From Megamerina dolium (lineage: Eukaryota > Arthropoda > Insecta > Diptera > Megamerinidae), in contig OY978529.1 in the NCBI GenBank assembly GCA_963854835.1, forward strand, positions 37,692,055-37,756,054: a DNA stretch of 64,000 bases, given 5' to 3'. The notes under the pieces are model-generated. The model was not told the origin of the DNA. It saw only the letters and a program-made list of their open reading frames with translations, and did not search any database. Positions 11,554 to 23,368 of the stretch are shown one piece after another. The position numbers and the translations under genes are program-made. Numbering within the stretch: the first letter of the stretch is position 1; the number at the start of each line of letters is the position of its first letter.

Positions 11554-12044
11554 TGTATATGCGTATATGTATATCAACGTAAGAGCGATTCTTCTTTGGA
11601 TGACAGTCATGTGTCAAGTTACAGAATTATGTATGTATATATTGACAAAGCGCGTGCGCGATTTACTTATAACAGAAGTGTACAAAATGGAAACGATCAT
11701 TCATTATTATTTGTATATTATTATATGATTGTATTTGCAAATATTTAAATATCTTTCGATAATATTTTTAATACAAATGAATTTAATAATTAACAATAAT
11801 AATACAATAATAATCAACATCATTATCTTCATCATCATGTTACACTTTCTCTCATTAAACACAAAATAAATGTATACATACTCTCACGTGTGGTACTACT
11901 ACAATGAGTATCATAATGTTGCCAGACAATTTCATTTTGTTTATGATTAAAATAAATACCTCAATTAAATAATAAATTAATAGAATTATGTATACATATC
12001 ACTCGTCCGCTTTATTTACTTGTTTTCTCTTTCTCCAACACTCG
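11554..12044. other. Gene-free spacer
   Basis: AT-rich, with AAT/ATC short repeats near 11790-11840. No gene seen. Confidence 0.35.
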
Positions 12045-12425
12045 ATTTATCAATTATTGCCGTGTTTTATTCGACAACACGATGTGCCAGTAAAACGGGA
12101 CAACTGCTAAGTTTCATAAACAGAGTTGATTCAATCTTTATTTTATATATGAAATTCAAATAGAACAAATTTTGATTATTTCATGGATTACATATATCAA
12201 AAACAGTGAAATAATTTTGTTGCAACATTCTTCTTTTTCCTTTTCTTCTGAATTATAACATTTTTTATGTTCAAATAAATAGATATCTAACATATAACTA
12301 ACAACTTTACAGTAAAAAATAATAAAGTAATTGGCGATTTTGACCTTCGTGATCTTTAGCGTCTAAGTTATATTCGCTAAATTTAGCACCTTTGTTGTTG
12401 TTAGGCCACGTTGTTAGTAACATTT
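12045..12425 (+). repeat. Dispersed repeat R2, copy 1
   Basis: This stretch is recognisably related to 17725-18045 in the same orientation. Both contain GCCGTGTTTTATTCG, AGAGTTGATT, ATTTCAAATAGAA-like strings, TTTACAGTA with AAGTAATTG, then a late TTAGCGYCT. The copies are quite diverged. No terminal repeats or coding frame could be identified, so the type of element is unknown. Confidence 0.5.
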
Positions 12426-12500
12426 TTACTCATAAAACACTGATTGTGGGAATTGTATGGAATTTTATAATTGCCAGAGCGAATAGTAATAAGAGTATTA

Positions 12501-12760
12501 TTGGTGCCGTTCTTTCGAACGGTATCCATCTGCCGGCAAACAATTGGCAATTCTTTCAGCAGTAACAATTTGCCATGAAAAGCTTCTAAAAGAGCTCTGT
12601 GACAAAGCTCTGCAAAAGTGATATCACAGGAGCACTACCGTTCGGAACCGGCTAATATAAGTAGGTTCCTTCTAATACCGTCCAAAATTTAACACGCACA
12701 ACAGTACTGAAAGAAAAGCTCGTCCAAGGGGCCTTCGACGCCTATAAGTACCACATAAAA
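12501..12760 (+). mobile_element. SINE copy 2, type A, tRNA head deleted, with target-site duplication
   Basis: The copy is flanked by a perfect 10-bp direct repeat AAGAGTATTA (12491-12500 and 12761-12770). It starts with TTGGTGCCGT, the first bases of the SINE head, and then jumps straight to TCTTTCGAACGG in the body. The intervening segment with the A and B promoter boxes is missing. It ends with the type A tail (GCCTATAAGTACCACATAAAA). It would lack an internal polymerase III promoter. Confidence 0.85.
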
Positions 12761-12770
12761 AAGAGTATTA

Positions 12771-15030
12771 AGAGAAAATAAAATATATTTATAATTTGGA
12801 CTTTAGGCTCCAAAAAACCGTCACAGAAGATTTCCTACAAAACTATTTAGAGTCTTAAAATTAAACATTCAATACTGTTCGCTTATGAACTTGACTTGGA
12901 AATTTTCTGAACTTTGTCAGAGATTTCTTTCAGCAATTTTTTTCTAGAAATTTTTTGCTCTATGAAGTCTTGGAATTTGCTTGATTTAGAAATTACAAAT
13001 ACAATATAATAATTTGAATTTTAAGATATATTTTTATATGAAATATTTTAGCTATAACTAAACCACTTAGATGATACATATTATAGAAATAGCACATTTT
13101 GTTTATTTCTATAATATTTCTTTAATCATTTTGACAGCACAGTAAGTTGGCATAATCCATACAGTTTTCACAAATGTTGGCAGTAACTATTTTGAGCATT
13201 TTCACTATTCAAAATACATTTAGTTTTTGCCTTTTTATAGCATTGCTATAATCTGAAGTATTTTGCACATAATTTCAACGTCATATTCGTTTGAAAAAAT
13301 GCTTTCTTGTAATTAAAAGTGTTTTTTTTTTGTCGTTTTCATTACAGAAGCAAAAAAGTGCATGTAATAATGAGAGAATTGGAGTATTAAACAAAAATGC
13401 CCTAAGTCACGCGATTAATAAGTTTGGCCCCCATGGTTTTACACACCTACTATTACTTAAAATATTATTAAAATGTATTTGTGCGCATTTTATAAGCCCC
13501 ATTTAAAAATGACAAAGGTGGCAACATTACCTTCATATGACTACATTGTTTGATTGTTGCCTCAACTAATAATAGATTATGATCGCAAATTTAATGCTCC
13601 ATTTTTCTTGTTTACTCTTCTTTTTCGACTTCTCTATCTTGATGATGAAAAAGAATGAATAAATTAATATGCATAATAGCACATATGTATGTATGATATG
13701 TTGATATGAGTTCTTTGGATTAAATTTCCGAAATTTTAATCAAACATACAATAATAATAAAATATTTGGTTTGCGTATAAATACATAATTACAAGTACTT
13801 GTATTAATATCTACTTAGCTAGTAGTTACACCTTTACAAAAAAAATGTAATTCTTCACACTTTTCCAGTAATTTCTTTGACTTTCATGCATTTACCTACC
13901 TACATTTTGATACGTACAATATGAGAGCGAATAATAAAAAGAAAAAGTAATGAAAATGTGAAAAAACTGATAACATTGATAAAATGCACAACAATACAAT
14001 AAAATACAATTTAATAAGAAATTTGATAAAAATCACTCACCCATACAGATATGCAGGCATGCTTGCAGGCATACAAATGTTTGAGTGTGTATCGCATTTA
14101 TTTATTGCTCTTATGAAATGTCTGATAGCGTTATATCACAACAACAGTAGCAAGCAATATACTTGTAGAAAAAGCAATAGCGAAAAAACATATAAATAAA
14201 TTTTCCTCTCTCAACCAGTTCTTCCACTACCACCTCTAACCATATGTACGTGTGGTAAATATTGTATGTAATTTTCCAATATTTTTTTTTTTTATTCCTC
14301 AAGTTTCAATTTTCACTAAATTCATTATATATTGTTGTCGTTATTCATAATAATAATAATAATAACAATAATATCTTTTTCTGATTGTCTCACAAACATT
14401 ACGAGAAATAATACTTAAATTCTTAATACTTACTTAAATTCAATACTATTATTTTTATGTTATTGCTCATTTGCTTATAATTTGAGTGCATGTCATTCGT
14501 TCACATGCCCTAAGATAAGCAAAGGTATAAAGGTCATGTGAGTAGATTAACGAATAATCCTTAACGACCAATAATCATTATCCACAACTGAAAAAGTACA
14601 TTGACACTCAACTCATGGAATCCCATCATGAGTAATATTTGATAATTTTATTTAATTGAACAAAAAACGACAATACAATTAAATAGAAAATTAAAAAGCA
14701 AATAGATCACAAAGATTAATTTTTAGTTCTAAAATATCGCAATATGATTTTTTTTCAGTTTGACGAAAAAAACATTGAAATCAAATAATCACAAATTAAT
14801 TATAATTTTAGTGATAATGCTTAAAAAATAACATTTTTAAAGATTTCAATACGAGTAGAGCACGCAATCGGCAAAACTGAGTGCTCTCAAAGAATGCAAT
14901 CACATTATAAGTGAGTATAAAAGAATAGTGCTATCCATTTTATGCTCCTGAAAATATATATTTTTTTTTTAATGTTGAGTTTTCGAAGAAACTTTTATTT
15001 CAATATATTGTTTGGGTCACGTCATTATCA
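12771..15030. other. Gene-free AT-rich spacer
   Basis: No supported gene. It contains AAT/ATA short repeats at 14348-14372 and scattered T-runs. Short open frames here have low-complexity translations. Confidence 0.4.
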
Positions 15031-15039
15031 GTGAAATAC

Positions 15040-16025
15040 GTTACAACATCAGCCAAATGTCCTACATGGGACTTATTGCGGTAGTCCACCTCAACGAAGA
15101 TATTTTCGATCACTTTTTAACACATATCGGGCAATATCGGCCATAACTTGACGAATGTGCATTTTCAAAACAACACAAAAAGAAATCCAATGGCAAGAAA
15201 TCACAGGACCTTGTTGGTCAATTCACATCACCAAAGCGTTTAATTACATTACCTAGAGATTTCTCGTGCATTACTAGTCATGCTGTATGAGATGTGGCAC
15301 CGTCTTTTTGGAACCACATATTGAAAATATCCAAATCTTTAATTTGAGAAAAAAAAATTGATAATAATTTAGCTATAGCGATAGGAACTAAGGTAACGGC
15401 TGCGCCTTCGACGTTTTCGAAGTACTACGAACCCATGCCAGACTAAATTGTACACTTTCTTTTTCAGTATGTAATGATCTTTCGATAATCACTTGAGGTG
15501 CCTATTTTTATATAGTCGTATTTATGTATCCGCCAAGCGAAGAAATAAGCCTCATCACTAAAAAAATTTTCTTCGCAAAATCAACATTTAATCGCTGCTA
15601 TACAAGATCCTAATTGGCATATGCGCTACGCATTATGTAATCACCTGACCTCAATGCTTGCGTTTTTGAATCTTATAAGGAATATGCAGTAGGAAAAGCC
15701 CAAATGCTGTGCATGCCGCGGAATCGATTGATTGAGATCTTCTTTAATACTTTCACAACAACAATATTTTTAAATGAACCGACGTTTTGATTAAGATTAG
15801 ACCTTAAGACAATGGTTCTAGAGCCGTTGTCTTCAAATATTTTTCCCCTATTCTGCCTAAAGGGCGCTCAGATGGACGACTTTGTTAACTCGTAATGCGT
15901 GATATGCACAGAACCGTTGTGTTTTGAAAACCTTAAACTAAGCACAAATGGCATTGGATGTTTGGCAGCTTTGACTAAAACAGGACTATCGAAACCGGCT
16001 CCCGAATGGGATAACCTTGTTTAAT
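15040..16025 (-). pseudogene. Decayed DD41D-type (rosa-like) mariner remnant
   Basis: On the minus strand, in shifting frames, the same blocks as the 42.3-43.4 kb element appear in order: VDFAKKIF and a SDEAYF-like first catalytic block (near 15570), then FQKDGATSHTA (near 15310). PTRSCDFLPLDFFL (near 15210) and a GHLADVV-like C-terminus (near 15060) follow. Its outer end (GGTTATCCCATTCGGGAGCC at 16012-15993) corresponds to the GGGTTATCC end seen in the 43.4 kb copy. Multiple stops and frameshifts show it is old and inactive. Confidence 0.75.
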
Positions 16026-17724
16026 TGAGTCACTATTCACGATTAGAGTTACTGATTAATAAATTTGTCTTCAGAATACAAATTGAAATTGGAATTTTTT
16101 CTTTTTGGAGTAATGGAAACATTAACGTTTTCTTAAATCATGGAATTAAACTACATTTTACTTATTTCAATTAAATTGAAGCACTTTGAAGTCATCTGCA
16201 GTTGCTTCAGGTCTATGAAGTCATTTCGAATCACTTAATCATATTTTAAATCGTATGAAGCCAGTGATATCTAATATTATAATCGACTGCAAGTGCTATC
16301 AAGTGAATTTAAGTGATACTAAATTTATAAAACTTTGAAATTACACCTATTGACTTCAAGTGAGCGCATTCAGTGCAATTAAATTGAATGCATTCTTTCA
16401 TATCTCTTATTATGCTCAACAGTGTTCAATATAATTTACATAATATTAAATTTTTTCATAAAATCCTATGAAATTTTTCAGTTCAGATTCGAATTTAACT
16501 GTGACCTCCATTATCCAAAATTATTATCAGAATTCAAAGAACGCTCTATCTTTTTGAATTAATAACAATAAACGGGCAAGTGCACTTCGAATTTTAATTT
16601 ATGTCATCTTTTTGGCATTCGCTAATCGTTACAGAATTACACTCATTTCTAGAAGGATTGCATCAGTCCACCTGTCAAATAATAATCCCATAGCATTTCT
16701 GTTCCATGCATTTACATATATGTACATACTTGCAAATGAAAAACATCCTGCATGTTGGATTAAATTGTATGGAATAAAATCCACTAAAACATATCTCATC
16801 ATATTTAGCAATAAACACTCCAATTGCATGCAAGTAAAATTATAATTTATTTGCAAAAAAGCAAAATGATTATTTGGGTCATAATATGGAAATCCCAGAG
16901 CAACTCATTCGGAACACAAACTGGCATAAAATGTTGCCTTGCCTCTGTGTACGAGAATGTGTAAAATGTGTATTTTTAAGCAAATGAAAATGAAAGAAAA
17001 AACCATAAGTATTTGTATATTCAAAAAATGTCAAAACAACCAAATAAAAATGACACTTTCCTTCTGCTATTTTTAAAGAGAATATGAAAAAAAAAAAAAC
17101 ATTTATACAAATTTTAGCTCCCACAAGCACATAAATATTGTATATATTCTCATAACATCATACGTATGTACATACAGTTATGGTAAAAAATATTGTGCTG
17201 CACTTTCACTAGTTTATAAGGGAGCAACTTTTTGCAAATGTTGCGGTACGAAAATAATAGAGACTCTTAGTTACTAATGAATTATACGAAATTTGTACAT
17301 TTTCCTTGAACCAACTTTGTATATTGTGATTAATCTTATCCATCATGAACTTCATGACTCGTCAGACGCAAATTCAAAAGAGCTCTATTCGCATTGAGGA
17401 AATTTGTAGAAAATGAAATAATTTTGTTGCAAATTTTAATTTTCATACTATCGTATTTTGGAAATTTTTTATCTTTGCGAGTGAATTATTTTTTCTATCG
17501 TGAGTTTTGATTATTACAAGTTCGTACTAAAGTCAAGTATAAAAAATTTTATTATTCATCTGTCAAAAAAACAAAAATTATTGTTAAATTTGACCGCCAA
17601 TGTATAGAAATTTTATTGCTTTCTTTAAAATAAAGCAAAATATATTAGAACCCAAGAACGCTCATAACAAAAGCACTTCTTTTAATGACAACGTAGAAAG
17701 AAAACAGTTTTTTGTTTAACTAGA
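16026..17724. other. Gene-free spacer
   Basis: AT-rich. AAGTGA/GAAGTCAT strings recur between 16185 and 16370 without a clear period. No gene or RNA recognised. Confidence 0.35.
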
Positions 17725-18045
17725 AAATATTATTAGCCGTGTTTTATTCGGCTAGTTCTTTGTTCCAAAGAAATCGACAAATATGCTTATTTTTCTAAGT
17801 TTTAATTAAAGAGTTGATTTAATTTTTTAATTTATATATAATTTCAAATAGAAAAAATTCGGATTGCAAATTTCTCATTTCTTCATAGGTTAATTATCAA
17901 AAAAAAAAGTTGACGATAAGTAACATCTTTGTACAGTAGAAAAATTTTAAGTAATTGATAGCACTGAGCATAAACAACATACTAAGTATACTTAGCGCCT
18001 ATAATAATACGTGCTATGTCTGGCATTTTGTTGCTAATAAATCAT
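17725..18045 (+). repeat. Dispersed repeat R2, copy 2
   Basis: Diverged partner of 12045-12425 in the same orientation, with shared strings GCCGTGTTTTATTCG, AGAGTTGATT and ATATAATTTCAAATAGAA. Element type unknown. Confidence 0.5.
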
Positions 18046-19406
18046 GGCTATTATTAGTACAAATATTTTTGGGAAACAGATTTTCAATAATATTGGAAAA
18101 TTTCATATCAAAAATATAAATTCCAAATGATCAAATTATCAAAGTCAAGTTATTTGAATAAATTTTTTAATAATTTTTTATAACAATAAGCAGTAATTGC
18201 TTTATGAAAACATATACGCGTTAACTCAATTATTAACCTTTGCAATAAGTATGTTTTTGATAAAAATGAAATTGATGAAAAATATGAATTTATTTGTAAA
18301 CCTAGTATTTTGTGAAATTTTAGAAAAATGTAAGTTTTTCTGCTATATTATTATTGTGATTCTGTGAAAACAAGTTGTGTTATTTGCCGTGTAAAAAAAT
18401 GATTGTGTCCATTCCATTGAAATGGACAAAACCGTTACCAAAAACCGAATTAAAGCATTTAAGCCTGATTTTAATGGTTTTTTTTTTTACATGACTGCAA
18501 TCTAAATAAAACTTTACGTCCGAAATAATTTTCGAATATATCTTTCAAAATTTTCTACTGGTAACTTCCTCCACAAAATTGGAAATCAAAAATTTTTTAA
18601 TCATCATCCGATAAAATTGTACAATTTCCTTGATCACATCTGTATCTCCATACACATAAACGCACATCTGCGCCATGTATTCATACATACTACATACAAG
18701 TGCTACTAACAACAGCTGCAGCTGAGGTTGATGATGTCTACATGATTACACACACATTCATATGTACATATTTTATTATGATACCAAAAAAACAGAAATG
18801 TATTTCTTTCTTTAAATTCATTAAATTTGTATTTTTATGCTTCAAAACGAAAATGTGCAATACAATATTTCAATTGGTGAAGATGACGGATTTCCATGCA
18901 AATCAAACAAACACATCGTTTAGTATGTTAATAATAAATTATATATGTATGATTTGAGAAACGTGTAGCTACTATTCCGAATACAAATTATTGCATAATC
19001 GTAACGAATGAAATTTAGTGTAAATTATAATTCTGTAGTGTATATAGTATTATTGAAATTGAGTTAATTATATGGAAGTTGTATAAAATCATTTCATATT
19101 TATATATTGTATTTTAATTTGTATTAGAAAAACTTATGAATGGGGTACTACTATAATATGTAAGCTGAAATAAAAATTTGGCTAAATTAATTTAGAGCTT
19201 CGAATGCCAAATAAAATATGTAATGGCCTGAAAATATTATTTTAAAAATAGAACTCAAAACAAGTACTGTCCAAATTTTCCATTTCTAATAAACTTTGAT
19301 ACAATATAGAGCAAGAATGCCTTGAACACATTCCGCAACAATTATAAAAGGTCACGAAATGTATAATAATAGTATACTCCTCGTCAGGGTTAATTTTATT
19401 TCATGT
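18046..19406. other. Gene-free AT-rich spacer
   Basis: No supported gene. The frame at 18700-18957 has no recognisable domain and AT-biased composition. Confidence 0.35.
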
Positions 19407-19419
19407 TAGAGACCTGCTT

Positions 19420-20020
19420 GTGGGTGCCGTAGCTCAGTGGTTAGTGCGTTGCCCTTCTGATCTGTAGGTCGTGGGTTCAATCCCCGGCTGAAGCATAACA
19501 AAATTTGATATCGAAAGGATTTTTCTTTCGAACGGTACCCACCTACCGGTAAGAATTGGCAATTTTTCCGGCAGTAACAATTTGCCATGAAGAAGCTTCT
19601 AAAAGAACTCGGTGACAAAGCTCAGAAAAAGTGATGTCACAAGGGTTCTGCCGTTCGGAACTGGCTAAAATAAGTAGGTCCTTTCTAATATTGCCCAAAA
19701 TTTAACACGCATAACAGTAATGGAAGAGAAGCTATGAGCCCTTCGGGGATTTAAGTGCCACATATGTGCCATTTATTTATTTATTTTAACAATTTGCCAA
19801 AAAATGCTTCTTAAAGAGCTCTGTGACAAAACTAAATTAAAGTGATGTCACAAGGGTTCTTTCGTTCGGAAACAACTAATAAAAGTAAGTCCCTTCTAAG
19901 GCTGTCCAAATTTAACACGCACAACAGTAATGGAAGAGAAGCTCTGTGGTATCACAATGGGCATTTCTGGCCTAAGTGTGTCCTCTCAGAGAAAGGGCAG
20001 CCACATAACTTAACCCAACA
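19420..20020 (+). mobile_element. Composite SINE: full type A copy joined to type B second half, single target-site duplication
   Basis: A perfect 13-bp direct repeat, TAGAGACCTGCTT, flanks the whole unit (19407-19419 and 20021-20033). The unit opens with a tRNA-like head: A box TAGCTCAGTGG at 19430-19440 and B box GGTTCAATCC at 19474-19483, ending in GAAGCA. The shared body follows, then type A sequence with a TTTATTTATTTATTTT tail up to about 19786. It then re-enters the body at TAACAATTTGCCA (19787-19799, also present at 19575-19587) and continues with type B sequence and tail, ending CCACATAACTTAACCCAACA. Such SINEs are transcribed by RNA polymerase III and moved by a partner LINE. The structure can be a dimer retroposed as one unit, a template switch, or a truncated type A copy nested inside a type B copy. 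Confidence 0.85.
19430..19483 (+). promoter_or_regulatory. Internal polymerase III promoter (A and B boxes) of SINE
   Basis: TAGCTCAGTGG matches the A box and GGTTCAATCC is one base from the canonical B box GGTTCGANTCC. The spacing is that of a tRNA gene. The best-preserved pair of the family in this window. Confidence 0.7.
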
Positions 20021-20354
20021 TAGAGACCTGCTTATTTACTTATTATTTTAGAGTTTTCAAAATCAGATCACCTATCTGGGACCCTTTTCGTGCCATAGAC
20101 AACTGGCACTGTGACTTGCCTTCACTTAATGATTAAATTATTCAATTTTTACTAAAGATGTCCATGCAATGAAGTATTGTAATGAATCTAACATAATTTT
20201 AAAAATTATTCTTACTTACTTGAACCGATTTTGCTTCGTCCCTAATTTCCGTTCTTCGCGCGATGGCGCCAATCAGAAATTCTAAATGCTGCAAGAATTG
20301 TTCAGTACTTGGAAGATCAAGCGCCTTCTTTCATTTTAGAGATCTCGACCTAAT

Positions 20355-20453
20355 GGGACACATACGTCCCGATAGAAGTTTTATTACATCTAAAATAGAA
20401 ATTATACGACATATACGTTTCGTTCAAAAAACCGAATGGGACATATGTGTCCC
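20355..20453. repeat. Pair of near-palindromic GGGACAYATRYGTCCC motifs
   Basis: GGGACACATACGTCCC (20355-20370) and GGGACATATGTGTCCC (20438-20453) are each close to self-complementary. Each is also the inverted copy of the other with one mismatch. They sit 67 bases apart in otherwise unremarkable sequence. They could be a protein-binding site pair or an internal part of a decayed DNA transposon. Confidence 0.45.
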
Positions 20454-20904
20454 ATACCCCAAATCCCCCTGGGAGAGATGGTGTGGCATTTTATAATTTC
20501 ATATTTCTATTTTCTGTCATAGTTAAAAAAAAAACCAATAAGACCTGGATACGACGGCTGGTTGCTTTCGGGTTCGGAAGGGTTTAACTATACTAAAAGA
20601 CCTAATTAACTATGAGTACTATGAGTAGTTATATTCTATATATTTAAAGTCATTGAATTCGAATCCAAGGTCAAATTTACGCCATCACCCAGAGGCTTCT
20701 TTCTGACTTCAAGAAAACATCACTCTTTTCGGGTTTTTTTTTATAGTTGTAGAATTAAGCGACCCAAAATCCAAAAGGACATCGTCTTTTTTTTTTTTTT
20801 TTTTGTTGGGCCGAACAAAAATCAACATGTCCGAGAACCAAATTAGAACAATGGCCGTTTGACTTCAATTCTAGTATTCTCAATTCCGGTATGTAAAACT
20901 AATT

Positions 20905-21115
20905 GTTTCATGCAGATAAGTCAAGACACTTGCGAAAAATCTTTCTTATAGTCGAAAGGCGTCGGATAATTTCTTCCACACAATAACGAATCGACGTATT
21001 TGGATCATACTCAACACTGGCCTCAACGGAGACGGACTCTACGCAATATCGCTGGTGCATGAGGTTCAGAAAAAGTAAATTTAGATGTCCGATGATGTAC
21101 GCATGTCGCAAATTG
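20905..21115 (-). pseudogene. Possible mariner transposase N-terminal fragment
   Basis: A short minus-strand frame contains VEASVEYDPNTSIR followed by LSTIRKIFRKCLDL. This resembles the DPN-SIRRR...LWRIL-LDL block of DD41D-type mariners such as the 42.4 kb copy. No catalytic block follows recognisably, so this is a weak call. Confidence 0.3.
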
Positions 21116-21299
21116 GGTGATACGCTCTATGAACATTAAGGCGGATGAAATTTTTGAACAACTTGGATCACCGGAAAACCACTGTAAGGCCGTTTCCTGA
21201 GCAGCATGGATTATTTGTTAATTTGAAAAATGAATGGAGATCAGTATACATTTCATTGCCCTAGCCCTAGTTCATTAGTTTATTTGTTAAAACACCAAT

Positions 21300-23270
21300 T
21301 TTGTTTGCTTTTTTGGATTTTTTTTTATTTATTTTTAATATTTTTTTATTATTATTTTTATTGTATATATATAATTTTTTTTTTTCATTATTGTTATCAA
21401 TAGTATTAAAGTATTGTATTATCATTAATATTATATTAAATTATTTTTAATATTATATATTATATTTATTTATTTTTATATATATATTTATATATGTACT
21501 TTGTTTTTGCGTGTATTATGCATTATTTTGTTGTTGTATTTATTATTTAAACTTCTCTTCGTGACCAAATACCATAATTCATATCGTTACCAACGTATTT
21601 TTTTGTTTGTTTGTTTATCTTTTATATGAAATATGAAGCAATATCAAATAAAAAATAAGATTTAAAAAAAAAAAATTTTAAATAATAATATTAAAACGGA
21701 AATGTCTAAATATTTGTTTTCTTTTTAATGTACTTTATATGCATGTATTGTATGTAGTATGAGAAAATAACACAAGAAACATTTAAAAAGCATTTTACGA
21801 CGTTTACGTTTATGCTACCATAGGTAAGTAAGTAGAGAGATATATATACTATTTATTTAAATTTATTTATTTGTAATTTTTTTATTTATATTTTATTTTA
21901 TATTATTTTTTAGCAAAAGTTGACACAACACATTCGTAAAAAATTATTTTTATTTATTGTATATTTTCATGATTTTGTTTTTCTTGCTTTTATTTTACTT
22001 TATATGGGGCTATGATGATTTTCTGCTGTCATTTATTTTATACTCATTTTTTTTTTTTTGCTTCTCAGTTTTAAATGTAAATGTATTTAAATGTATGTTC
22101 GTTTACTTCTGTTCTTGTATAAATGTAGGTAATGGTTGGATGCGTTTTATCAGATGTTTAATTGTTGTTGTAGTTGTTGTTTTGTTGTACAAAAAAAATG
22201 CTGATATATACACATGTGTATATTTGTTATATCAAAAATGCTATCTTCTTGTTGTTCTTATTTTAGTCAAATATCGTTTTATCAACAGAGTTTCAGAGCT
22301 GTCTCTCTCTCTCTCTCTCTCTCGCCCTCCAATTACACTGGAAAAAATATTTTATTATGTTGGCAAAATACTAACAATTCTTTTTGTGTATATATATATA
22401 TGGCAATACCAAACATAATTGAAATAGGCGAGTAGATGCTATTTCTGCTCCACACCCCAATGATTTATTAGAAGCAACTTGTATCAACTCATGTCTTCAA
22501 CCTACATTGCTGAGTTGTTCTACTCTACTAAACAATGTCCCTTCTGCTTTATTCAATTTTCTCAGTGTTTCGCTCTTTTTTGACAATTACTCTAAACCAT
22601 ATACTCATCCACTCTGATTTTTACTAAACATTTTTAAATAATTTTATGCCGATTTTCATTATATGCACAGGGTGTATTATGTCCTTTATTAAAAGTGATT
22701 CGATATTTTGATGTACTATAATCTCTTATGAACTGACTTGGCTGACTGTAAAGTGACCGTGTAAGGTAGTTCGATTAATCTCTGCTTTAATTTATTTTTC
22801 ATTCCAAACAGAAAGATGCAAATGAATTCTTTTCCTCTAAAATTTCTTCAATTTCTTGCTTGTTGCCTTTTTTAAGCATAAATCGAATAGTTGTTTACTA
22901 ATGGTGAGATGGCTTAAAAAAAAAAAAACATTTTTTGTTTTTTTGTATTTACTGTTGTATTTTTTTATTCTTTTTCTCATTATTATTTACCTTCTTATGA
23001 AATTATTAAAAAAAAAAAAATATTATATTGTTGTAGCAGATATTCTATCTCTCATCTAGATCGACTTTTTTAAAGAATTGATTTTTTTATAAATTTTATT
23101 TCTTGTTTTTCTTTTCTCTCTTTTATTTTTATCATTATTATTATTATATAATTACTTTTAAATCATTTGTTGTAGGTGTGTGTGTGTATTTGTGTTTGTG
23201 TATGTATGTGTGTGTGGTGTTTTTTTTTTTTTGTTTTTATATGTATGTATTATATATGTGGTGTTATTTT
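21300..23270 (-). other. T-rich tract downstream of profilin, probable 3' UTR and flank
   Basis: Very AT-rich sequence just beyond the profilin stop codon (23271). On the minus strand several AATAAA signals occur: the nearest are the complements of TTTATT at 23122-23127 and 23095-23100, and more lie down to about 21360. A (TC)n run is at 22301-22323 and TG-rich repeats at 23175-23218. Which signal is used cannot be told from sequence alone. Confidence 0.4.
22301..22323. repeat. (TC)n microsatellite
   Basis: Uninterrupted CT dinucleotides in the T-rich tract downstream of profilin. Confidence 0.9.
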
Positions 23271-23368
23271 CTAGTACCCGCAAGTGATCAGATAATCTCC
23301 AAGTTTCTCTACAACGGATGCAGCCTGTTGCGGTTGTACAGGATCCTCATAGATGGATACGATCACAG
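23271..23368 (-). CDS. chic: Profilin coding exon 3 (terminal)
   Basis: Begins after TTTACAG with the last two bases of the split Ala codon and ends with the TAG complement at 23273-23271. It encodes [15 protein letters not shown] to the C-terminal LITCGY, which contributes the last helix and part of the poly-proline site. Confidence 0.96.

Noticed and set aside
19430..19495. A possible functional tRNA gene
   Set aside because: The A and B boxes are present, but the sequence continues into a repeated body with a target duplication and the same head occurs at other SINE loci. It is a SINE head, not a tRNA gene.
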